Positions 1 through 5,040 of a stretch of DNA of 5,149 nt are shown in pieces. How positions within the stretch are numbered: position 1 is the first letter of the stretch; each line of letters begins with the position of its first letter. The stretch is from an uncultured Clostridia bacterium (GTDB lineage Bacteria > Bacillota > Clostridia > Oscillospirales > Acutalibacteraceae). Below the pieces are notes generated by a model, which saw nothing but the letters and a program-made list of their open reading frames with translations, searched no databases and had not been told where the DNA came from. The stretch lies in contig CALBKQ010000166.1 in NCBI GenBank assembly GCA_937895645.1, positions 1 through 5,149 of the forward strand, given 5' to 3'. The position numbers and the translations under genes were made by a program.

Positions 1-10
1 ATTCTACATC

Positions 11-26
11 AAGAGGGCTCTTTTTT
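11..26 (+). terminator. Possible 3' end of a rho-independent terminator from a gene left of the window
   Basis: The sequence AAGAGGGCTC followed by six T (21-26) looks like the right arm and T-tract of an intrinsic terminator reading rightward. The left arm would lie outside the window. Within the window only a weak 4-bp stem (AAGA/TCTT) can form, so this is a guess based on the T-tract and the edge position. Confidence 0.3.
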
Positions 27-31
27 CTATT

Positions 32-48
32 GTCCATTTTTTATGGAC
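32..48. terminator. Small hairpin downstream of the FliB-like gene, weak terminator candidate
   Basis: GTCCAT (32-37) and ATGGAC (43-48) form a perfect 6-bp stem with a five-T loop, just past the minus-strand stop codon at 57-59. On the minus strand the hairpin is followed by an A-rich, not T-rich, stretch, so it is not a canonical intrinsic terminator for that gene. On the plus strand the following TTGTT is also weak. It may instead protect the mRNA 3' end. Confidence 0.35.
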
Positions 49-56
49 TTGTTCAG

Positions 57-983
57 TTAAATCTCAAGGCTTTTGCTTTGCATAAATTCAATGAGTTTAT
101 TAAGATTTTGGTCAGAGTACTCAATTTCAGAGGAGTACATTCTAGCAACTTTTTCAATATTGTATCCAACTGTTGATAACGCTGAAATCATTTTGCAACT
201 GATTATCGAAAATAATATTCTTCCGTTGAAATTACTGTCGTAAACCGATTCCCCAAGGTGACGATAAATAAAATAAGTTAACAGATTTTTAAGTGCTTTT
301 TTGTGAGGACAGGGCAATGTGAAGTGAATATCATCAGTTGCTTTTAATGTGTTTAACATTCCACTCCAAGCATCATCAAGCCTTTCAAGACCAAGATAGA
401 AGTCTGCCAACTCATAAATTGACACTTTAAGTGTTTCGATGTTGAATTTATCCAGTATTTTTTCAGTTATTGTTTCAAAACTATCTTCAAATTCAATAAT
501 CTTAAAAATTTCTTTTCTTATATTAAAAAATTCGGCTTCATCAACATAAATCTTATCAATTTCTTGAGTTTCATCAATTTCTATAAGTTCAAATCGCTCA
601 TTTTCATTGACGATAATTCTTGCAACTTCTTCGCAGGTAAGACCTAAACCGATTTCAATTCTGTCTCCGTAAAAATTCTTAAATCTTGGGTGGTCATTAC
701 AAATCTGACAAAGAGCATTTTCACCAAGATTTAAGATGATTTCACATAAATTGTTGCTATTGAGAAAAGGACAACGTTCATTATCTGCCAATTTGAAATA
801 AACACAGTCATCATCATAAACAATATTATCATTTAACTTTTTACCAAAGTTTGTTTTTATGTTTTTGTATTGCATATAAGTTGTATCGTCAATATCAATT
901 TCCCACCCAATACAACAATTATGCTTACATTTATCGGCAATACAATTAAATTTATTATAATAATTTGGTGCAAATACTTTCAT
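57..983 (-). CDS. fliB: FliB-type (flagellin) lysine-N-methylase, cysteine-cluster protein
   Basis: This 308-residue protein carries the FliB / YkgJ-like cysteine cluster. Cys14, Cys19, Cys23 and Cys24 precede GW (26-27). A second cluster follows: CPF at 71-73, Cys80, then Cys92, Cys95 and HPR (98-100). A third conserved patch, LTCEE (115-119), leads into VAR. In characterised FliB, which methylates flagellin lysines, such cysteines bind an Fe-S cluster and methyl transfer uses S-adenosylmethionine. That is family knowledge; the motifs are visible here. The N-terminal half is well conserved, whereas the C-terminal half is diverged and helical-looking. The protein is shorter than the roughly 400 residues of Salmonella FliB. 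ATG at 983 is supported by GGAG at 991-994 with a 7-nt gap and by a promoter further upstream. No flagellin or motility gene is present, so the substrate is unproven. The gene is probably monocistronic and is divergent from the MFS gene. Confidence 0.8.
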   Translation of the reverse strand: MKVFAPNYYNKFNCIADKCKHNCCIGWEIDIDDTTYMQYKNIKTNFGKKLNDNIVYDDDCVYFKLADNERCPFLNSNNLCEIILNLGENALCQICNDHPRFKNFYGDRIEIGLGLTCEEVARIIVNENERFELIEIDETQEIDKIYVDEAEFFNIRKEIFKIIEFEDSFETITEKILDKFNIETLKVSIYELADFYLGLERLDDAWSGMLNTLKATDDIHFTLPCPHKKALKNLLTYFIYRHLGESVYDSNFNGRILFSIISCKMISALSTVGYNIEKVARMYSSEIEYSDQNLNKLIEFMQSKSLEI

Positions 984-1011
984 ATAAACACTCCATATTC
1001 AATATGTGTCA

Positions 1012-1040
1012 ATTATAAATTAAAATTAAAGTCTTTTCAA
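1012..1040 (-). promoter_or_regulatory. Sigma-A promoter for the FliB-like gene
   Basis: Read on the minus strand, a -35 box TTGAAA (1040-1035) and a perfect -10 box TATAAT (1017-1012) are separated by 17 bp. Transcription would begin near 1005, leaving a short leader that contains GGAG (994-991). An imperfect palindrome, CATATTCAATATG at 994-1006, overlaps the predicted start site and could be an operator. Confidence 0.65.
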
Positions 1041-1086
1041 CGGATTTTTATATTTTTATATGTTTTATTATATATTTTAGTTACCA

Positions 1087-1115
1087 TTGAAAATAAAATT
1101 AATGTATGATAGAAT
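1087..1115 (+). promoter_or_regulatory. Sigma-A promoter for the MFS-bsh operon
   Basis: TTGAAA (1087-1092) and TAGAAT (1110-1115) are spaced by 17 bp, with an extended -10 TG at 1107-1108. Transcription would start near 1122, about 22 nt before the MFS start codon. A ribosome binding site, GAGAGG (1133-1138), lies between. The promoter diverges from the one serving the FliB-like gene, with an AT-rich stretch of about 46 bp between the two -35 boxes. Confidence 0.65.
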
Positions 1116-1143
1116 ATCGTAGATTAGATTATGAGAGGTAATT

Positions 1144-2307
1144 ATGCTTTTTATTTTAGTTGTTATTTATATTGTTTTTATATCTTTAGGTTTGCCTGAC
1201 TCACTATTTGGTGTGGCGTGGCCCGTTGTTCATACAGAGTTTGGAATTCAAGAAAATTTTGCATCATTCTATAGTATTATTACGGGCATCTGCACAGGTG
1301 GTGTAAGTTTTATTGCAGGTAAACTAATACGCAAATTCGGTACAGCAAATGTTACTTTTGTTTCAACGTTACTTACAGCATTAGGACTGTTATGTATGAG
1401 TCTTGCACCTAATATTATTGTTATGATGCTTGGTACGGTTATTCTTGGATATGGTGCGGGTGTAATCGATACAGCACTTAATAACTTTGTATCACTCCAT
1501 TATAAAGCACAGCACATGAATTGGCTTCACGCTTTCTGGGGTGTTGGCGTTACCATCAGTCCTCTTATTATGTCTTTGTTCCTTACAGGTTCTTTTGGTG
1601 CGTGGAGAAATGGCTACAGAGTAATTGCACTTTTACAATTTTCTATTGCAGTTGTAATTGCATTTTCTCTTAAAAAATGGAGAACAATTAAAGAAAGTGA
1701 AGCCCAAGAAGAAACTGCACCTGAAAATAAAAAAGGTTTTTTCGACATTCTTAAGATTAAGGGTGTACTTACAAGCTTGATTTCCCAAGGCCTTTATTGC
1801 AGTATGGAATTCTTGATTGGTACATGGGGTGCGTCGTTTCTTGTTCATGTTCATGCGTTAAAACCTGATGAAGCTGCAAAATGGGTTTCACTTTATTTTG
1901 GCGGAATTATGGTGGGCAGATTTATTTCTGGCTTTATTTCAATGAAAGCAAACGACAATACAATGATTCGTCTAGGTGTTACAACATCTTTTGTTGGTAT
2001 GGTTCTTTTAGCACTTCCAATTGGCAATATTTCACTTGTAGGTCTGCTTCTTATCGGTGTTGGCTTCGGACCAATATTCCCAAGTATATTACATAGTGTG
2101 CCTGACCGTTTTGGCAAAGAGTATTCAGCCGACATCACGGGTTTTCATATGGGCGGTGCTTATGGTATAGGATTTGCAATTCAATTACTTTTTGGCTTTG
2201 TGGCAACTGCAACCACATTCAGTATTACACCATTTGTATTACTTGCACTTTGCGTAGGCTTGTATGTTGCAAATGAAATAACAATTAAAGCATTAAATAA
2301 AAAATAA
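1144..2307 (+). CDS. MFS permease, first gene of a two-gene unit with bile salt hydrolase
   Basis: This is a 387-residue integral membrane protein with about twelve hydrophobic segments in two halves, joined by a charged, Glu/Lys-rich cytoplasmic loop at roughly 176-202. GLPDSLFG (16-23) in the first helix, the motif-A-like GKLIRKFG (59-66) between helices 2 and 3, and LNNFVSLHY (112-120) are typical of a fucose-permease-like MFS group common in Firmicutes. Only a very short N-terminus precedes helix 1, which is normal for this group. ATG at 1144 follows GAGAGG (1133-1138) with a 5-nt gap. The next gene begins 42 nt downstream with no terminator between them, so they are likely co-transcribed. 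MFS proteins linked to bile salt hydrolase act as conjugated-bile-salt transporters in some lactobacilli (CbsT), so that is a reasonable guess for the substrate. Sequence alone does not prove it, and sugar or drug transport remains possible. Confidence 0.85.
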   Translation: MLFILVVIYIVFISLGLPDSLFGVAWPVVHTEFGIQENFASFYSIITGICTGGVSFIAGKLIRKFGTANVTFVSTLLTALGLLCMSLAPNIIVMMLGTVILGYGAGVIDTALNNFVSLHYKAQHMNWLHAFWGVGVTISPLIMSLFLTGSFGAWRNGYRVIALLQFSIAVVIAFSLKKWRTIKESEAQEETAPENKKGFFDILKIKGVLTSLISQGLYCSMEFLIGTWGASFLVHVHALKPDEAAKWVSLYFGGIMVGRFISGFISMKANDNTMIRLGVTTSFVGMVLLALPIGNISLVGLLLIGVGFGPIFPSILHSVPDRFGKEYSADITGFHMGGAYGIGFAIQLLFGFVATATTFSITPFVLLALCVGLYVANEITIKALNKK

Positions 2308-2311
2308 TTAC

Positions 2312-2364
2312 AGTTGAAGTACACATAATACTCAAAAGGAGAGATTAAAATGTGTACTTCAATT
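2312..2364 (+). promoter_or_regulatory. Long inverted repeat enclosing the bsh ribosome binding site and start codon
   Basis: AGTTGAAGTACACA (2312-2325) is complementary to TGTGTACTTCAATT (2351-2364): 14 consecutive pairs, of which one is G-U. The 25-nt loop contains AAGGAG (2336-2341) and the A of the ATG, and the right arm holds the rest of the start codon and codons 2-5. In mRNA this hairpin would lock the initiation codon while displaying the ribosome binding site. Its regulatory role is inferred. Confidence 0.5.
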
Positions 2365-3321
2365 TCATTTTTAACAAAAGACCATTATTTTGGCAGAACG
2401 CTCGATTTGGAATATTCCTATGATGAAAAGGTGGTCATAACCCCAAGAGAATACCCCTTTGAGTTCCGTTACCAAAAGCCTGTAAACAATCATTTTGCTA
2501 TGATTGGAATGGCAACGGTTGTTGACGATTACCCCCTGTATTACGAAGCAACTAACGAAAAAGGATTGTCAATGTCAGGGCTTAATTTCCCTGATAAAAC
2601 AGTATATAAAGATTTTGACCATCAGAAAAACAATATTTGTCCTTTTGAACTTATCCCATGGGTTTTAAGCAAATGTGAAAGCGTTGAGGAGTCAAAAGAG
2701 TTGTTATACAACACTAATATTATTTCTGCTGATTTTAACGATGATTTTAAGTCTACACCACTTCATTTTATGATTTCAGACAGAGAGTCTTCAATTACAG
2801 TTGAGTGTGTTGATGAGGGATTGAAGATTTATTATAACCCCGTAAGTGTGTTGACTAATAATCCTGATTTCCCGACGCAGATTTTTAATCTAAACAATTA
2901 TATGAGCTTAACCCGTGAAGAGCCTGAAACACGATTTGCTGAGGGATTTGATTTTAATAAATACAGTAGGGGAATGGGTGCTCTAGGACTTCCAGGGGAC
3001 AATTCTTCAATGTCCCGCTTTGTCCGTGCAGTTTTCACACGACTGAACTCAGTTTGTGGTGAAAGTGAAAATGAAAGTATAAGTCAGTTTTTTCACATTC
3101 TTGGTACGGTCACACAAACAAAAGGCACCGTCAGAGCAGGTGACAGTTTTATGACTACAATCTATACTTCCTGTTGTAATACTGATAAGGGTATTTACTA
3201 TTATACAACTTATGAAAACAATCAGATTACAGCAGTCAATATGTATAACGAAAACCTTGACACAAGTGAATTGTTGATATATAATCTTGAATGTAAACAA
3301 CAAATTAATTATCAGAATTAA
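2350..3321 (+). CDS. bsh: Choloylglycine hydrolase / bile salt hydrolase (Ntn-hydrolase)
   Basis: This cytoplasmic amidase is predicted to cleave the glycine or taurine amide of conjugated bile acids. At 323 residues it is close to the 329 of the Clostridium perfringens enzyme. It starts MCTSIS, and removal of Met1 would expose the nucleophile Cys2. By comparison with known enzymes the remaining active-site residues are Arg16, Asp19, Asn79 (in GLNFP), Asn170 (in LTNNP) and Arg223 (in SRFVR), all present. Other family landmarks are DDYP (59-62), NEKGL (69-73), GLPGD (213-217), FFHIL and YYYTTYENNQ near the C-terminus. SRG at 206-208 resembles the S-R-X loop reported for glycine-preferring enzymes of lactobacilli, so a glycine preference is possible. 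The related penicillin V acylases share the fold, but overall similarity favours bile salt hydrolase. ATG at 2350 is supported by AAGGAG (2336-2341) with an 8-nt gap. The gene lies 42 nt after the MFS permease. Confidence 0.92.
   Translation: MCTSISFLTKDHYFGRTLDLEYSYDEKVVITPREYPFEFRYQKPVNNHFAMIGMATVVDDYPLYYEATNEKGLSMSGLNFPDKTVYKDFDHQKNNICPFELIPWVLSKCESVEESKELLYNTNIISADFNDDFKSTPLHFMISDRESSITVECVDEGLKIYYNPVSVLTNNPDFPTQIFNLNNYMSLTREEPETRFAEGFDFNKYSRGMGALGLPGDNSSMSRFVRAVFTRLNSVCGESENESISQFFHILGTVTQTKGTVRAGDSFMTTIYTSCCNTDKGIYYYTTYENNQITAVNMYNENLDTSELLIYNLECKQQINYQN
3257..3285 (+). promoter_or_regulatory. Perfect-consensus sigma-A promoter inside the 3' end of bsh, driving pnuC
   Basis: TTGACA (3257-3262) and TATAAT (3280-3285) both match consensus exactly and are 17 bp apart. 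Transcription would start near 3292, within the last codons of bsh. That gives a leader of about 130 nt before the pnuC ATG at 3426. There is no room for a promoter between the terminator T-tract (to 3416) and the pnuC ribosome binding site (3417), so this is the best candidate for independent pnuC expression. Confidence 0.65.
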
Positions 3322-3376
3322 ATATTGTACTGCCACCGGGTAGTGTGATGCAAATATTGGCATTCACGGGTATATC
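3321..3376 (+). promoter_or_regulatory. Structured pnuC leader with an antiterminator-like hairpin (unassigned attenuator or riboswitch candidate)
   Basis: Hairpin A pairs ACTGCC (3329-3334) with GGTAGT (3339-3344), including one G-U, around an ACCG loop. Hairpin B pairs GTGATGC (3345-3351) with GCATTCAC (3360-3367), with one bulged T. It sits directly next to hairpin A and uses bases 3361-3367, which also form the left arm of the terminator. B and the full terminator are therefore mutually exclusive, the layout of a transcription attenuator. AATATTG (3321-3327) can also pair with CAAATATT (3351-3358). I recognise no known riboswitch class. Confidence 0.4.
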
Positions 3377-3416
3377 GTTAGGTCTTTGAAGATATACCGT
3401 GAATGTTATTTTTTTT
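3361..3416 (+). terminator. Strong intrinsic terminator between bsh and pnuC
   Basis: CATTCACGGGTATATC (3361-3376) pairs with GATATACCGTGAATG (3391-3405) over 15 bp, with a single bulged G and a 14-nt loop. TTATTTTTTTT (3406-3416) follows. The first base of GGAG, the pnuC ribosome binding site, comes immediately afterwards. It would end the MFS-bsh transcript, and its position also suits conditional read-through into pnuC. Confidence 0.85.
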
Positions 3417-3425
3417 GGAGCTTTT

Positions 3426-4115
3426 ATGAAAAGATTGCTTAATTATTTTACAAAATTTGAAATAGGGTTATGGTCTTCATCAGTGTTTTTAATAATGGTT
3501 TCATTTTGCCTTTTTGACCGTGAAAATTATATGACTTTAGTAGCATCATTAATTGGTGCAACTTTCTTGATTTTTAACGCAAAGGGTAATCCCATAGGTC
3601 AATTACTGACAATGGTTTTCGGACTTTTATACGGGATTATCTCTTATGGTTTTGCCTATTATGGTGAGATGATTACATACCTTGGAATGACCTTCCCAAT
3701 GGCGTTTATAGCACTCATTTCGTGGCTTAAAAATCCTTATAAAGACAATAAAGCAGAAGTAAAAGTAAATCGATTACAGAAAAAAGAAATACTGTTTATG
3801 TTTATTTTAACGCTTGTAGTGACAATTATCTTCTATTTTATACTTGAGTATTTTAATACAACAAATCTTATACCAAGTACAGTATCTGTTACAACAAGCT
3901 TTTTAGCTGTATATCTTACATTCAGAAGAAGTCCATACTTCGCACTTGCTTATGCTATGAATGATTTGGTACTGATTGTACTGTGGCTACTTGCATCATT
4001 AACAGATAAATCATATTTGTCAGTAGTAATCTGTTTTGTTGTATTTTTCGCAAATGATATGTATGGATTTATCAGCTGGAAGCAAATGGAGAAAAAGCAA
4101 AAACTGAATATGTAA
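3426..4115 (+). CDS. pnuC: PnuC-family vitamin/nucleoside transporter
   Basis: This 229-residue polytopic membrane protein has about seven hydrophobic segments. It shows PnuC family marks: GN at 54-55 followed by GQ at 58-59 and FGLLYGIISY (65-74), NDLVLIVLW (179-187), and a C-terminal ND-x-YGFISW (210-218) ending in a Lys-rich tail. PnuC proteins carry out facilitated uptake of nicotinamide riboside for NAD salvage. Close paralogues take up thiamine (PnuT) or riboflavin (PnuX), and no ligand gene nearby settles which applies here. ATG at 3426 is chosen because GGAG (3417-3420) lies 5 nt upstream. A longer reading from GTG at 3399 would begin inside the terminator stem and translate its T-tract, so it is unlikely. 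The gene probably has its own promoter (3257-3285) and an attenuator-like leader. A terminator follows within a few bases of the stop codon. Confidence 0.85.
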   Translation: MKRLLNYFTKFEIGLWSSSVFLIMVSFCLFDRENYMTLVASLIGATFLIFNAKGNPIGQLLTMVFGLLYGIISYGFAYYGEMITYLGMTFPMAFIALISWLKNPYKDNKAEVKVNRLQKKEILFMFILTLVVTIIFYFILEYFNTTNLIPSTVSVTTSFLAVYLTFRRSPYFALAYAMNDLVLIVLWLLASLTDKSYLSVVICFVVFFANDMYGFISWKQMEKKQKLNM

Positions 4116-4118
4116 AAC

Positions 4119-4157
4119 AATGCTGATGTTAGAACATAACATCAGCATTATTTTTTA
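4119..4157. terminator. Intrinsic terminator between convergent pnuC and lipoprotein genes
   Basis: AATGCTGATGTTA (4119-4131) and TAACATCAGCATT (4137-4149) form a perfect 13-bp stem with a 5-nt loop. ATTTTTT (4150-4156) follows on the plus strand, so it is a strong pnuC terminator. On the minus strand the hairpin is followed by GTTTTA, a weaker T-run. It may therefore also serve the lipoprotein gene, whose TAA stop (4157-4155) lies in the plus-strand T-tract. Confidence 0.88.
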
Positions 4158-4487
4158 GCCTGTAATATCACGAATACCGTTACTGATACCATTACCGATG
4201 TTAGATGCGGCTTCACCGATACCGTCAACCACATCACCTGCGGCATTACCTGCGTTGCTTACACCGTTACTGATATCATTTCTCATATCATTATCGTTGT
4301 TTGCGTTGCCATTTGTATTGTTGTTTGTGTTGTTGTTCGCATTGTTTGTAGTAGTGCTTGTTCTGTTGGTTGTGCTTGTACTTGTGTTTGTATCGCTTAC
4401 CTTACCGTCTTCTGTGTTATTACAACCGACAAGGAAAACACAAAGTAAAGCCGCTACCATTACCATAACAATCGCTGCTTTTTTCAC
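4155..4487 (-). CDS. Small Asn/Thr-rich lipoprotein of unknown function
   Basis: This 110-residue protein opens with a lipoprotein signal peptide: two lysines, a hydrophobic core, then lipobox LVGC (19-22). It would be lipidated on Cys22 and anchored outside the membrane. Residues of about 33-67 are a low-complexity Thr/Ser then Asn-rich linker, probably disordered. The C-terminal 40 or so residues repeat a pattern of small residues with spaced Ile/Val (such as SNGVSNAG and GNGISNGI) and may form an amphipathic helix. I recognise no named family. The start is GTG at 4487, supported by AAGGAGG (ending at 4495) with a 7-nt gap; no ATG fits as well. It lies 58 nt after the YpeB-like gene on the same strand, so it may be co-transcribed with it or use the weak forespore-type promoter upstream. 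A spore or germination role is speculation from context. Confidence 0.75.
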   Translation of the reverse strand: MKKAAIVMVMVAALLCVFLVGCNNTEDGKVSDTNTSTSTTNRTSTTTNNANNNTNNNTNGNANNDNDMRNDISNGVSNAGNAAGDVVDGIGEAASNIGNGISNGIRDITG

Positions 4488-4516
4488 TGTAATCCCTCCT
4501 TAAACAGTGGTGTTTA

Positions 4517-4546
4517 TATTATTTCTCGTGATAATCGGTTTTATAC
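4517..4546 (-). promoter_or_regulatory. Possible forespore (sigma-F/G-like) promoter for the lipoprotein gene
   Basis: On the minus strand GTATA (4546-4542) and AATAATA (4523-4517) are spaced by 18 bp. Bacillus sigma-G sites resemble G-H-ATR, then 17-18 bp, then CATNHTA, so only the first -10 base differs. I see no convincing sigma-A site here. Short AT-rich motifs like this occur often by chance, so support is low. A TAAACA/TGTTTA inverted repeat (4501-4516) lies between it and the ribosome binding site. Confidence 0.25.
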
Positions 4547-5040
4547 TATTTTGTGAGTACACCGCCATCACTGTAAAGCAAAATTAAAATATTATCCTCT
4601 TCGCCTGTTTCACAATTGATATATACAAGTAACTCTTGTTCTTCTTGTGTCTTACAATGGATTTCATAGCAGTATTGTTCTGTTTTCCAGTCGGTAGGAA
4701 TAATGCAGAGCTGTGTGTCAATTACTTCAAGTGTATTGTTAATTTTTGATACTGCTTGTGCTTCGGTAAGAGTTGGGGTGAATGTTTTACGGCTATGATG
4801 ATTATGCACATATCCGGTTGCATCAAATGATAAGATTTCACCATTTTCAAGACTTACACTTACCTTTATTAAATCAGGGTAAACAACTATACCTTTATCG
4901 TCACTTGCAAAGTTTACTGTGCATATTCCGTCATCTGTAAAGTAATAGCTTTCTTTAAGATTTGTGTATCCAATTTTTTCAAGATATTTTTTTGCGTTTC
5001 GCACCGCCTCATCTTGTTTAATTTCAACTTCTCCCACAAC
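4546..5040 (-). pseudogene. ypeB: C-terminal part of a YpeB-like spore germination protein (PepSY repeats), 5' end lost
   Basis: The readable protein from about EVEIKQDEAV (starting near 5031) to the TAG stop matches the end of YpeB. YpeB stabilises the cortex-lytic enzyme SleB in spores. Two PepSY-type modules are visible: DEAV..AKKYLEKIGY through IKVSVSLENGEILSFDA and NHHSR, then TLTEAQA through CYEIHCK, LLVYINCETGEED and the final ILILLYSDGGVLTK. Only about 160 of the usual 450 or so residues remain, and the N-terminal membrane segment is missing. The open frame continues to a GTG at 5103 that has AAGGAGG before it. However, residues from that start (the WEGGEGDD region) look unlike YpeB and are antisense to a leucine-rich-repeat reading in GC-rich DNA. 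I therefore place the break at about 5031-5040. No sleB is seen; it would normally lie upstream. The fragment is either a real truncation or an assembly artefact. Confidence 0.7.

Noticed and set aside
870..1109. Open frame on the plus strand, 79 codons
   Set aside because: It is largely antisense to the conserved cysteine-rich start of the FliB-like gene and runs through the divergent promoters. It has no ribosome binding site and resembles no known protein.
2308..2349. Separate promoter for bsh in the gap after the MFS gene
   Set aside because: CATAAT (2324-2329) resembles a -10 box but has no -35 box at a usable distance, so co-transcription with the MFS gene is the simpler reading.
3049..3363. 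Minus-strand 104-codon frame over the end of bsh
   Set aside because: It is antisense to conserved bile salt hydrolase sequence and begins inside the terminator region, without a ribosome binding site.
3399..3425. Upstream GTG start for the PnuC gene
   Set aside because: It lies in the right arm of the terminator and would translate the T-tract. No ribosome binding site precedes it, whereas GGAG at 3417-3420 fits the ATG at 3426.
4281..4420. Repetitive GTTGTTTGTGTT-like DNA as a possible repeat array
   Set aside because: The repeats are irregular and follow the codons of the Asn/Thr-rich linker. They have no constant unit length or spacers, so this is neither a CRISPR array nor a DNA-level repeat element.
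4198..4503. Hydrophobic 101-codon plus-strand frame that looks like a membrane protein
   Set aside because: Its Leu/Val/Phe runs are the complement of the Asn/Thr-rich lipoprotein codons. The minus strand has a lipobox and an excellent ribosome binding site.
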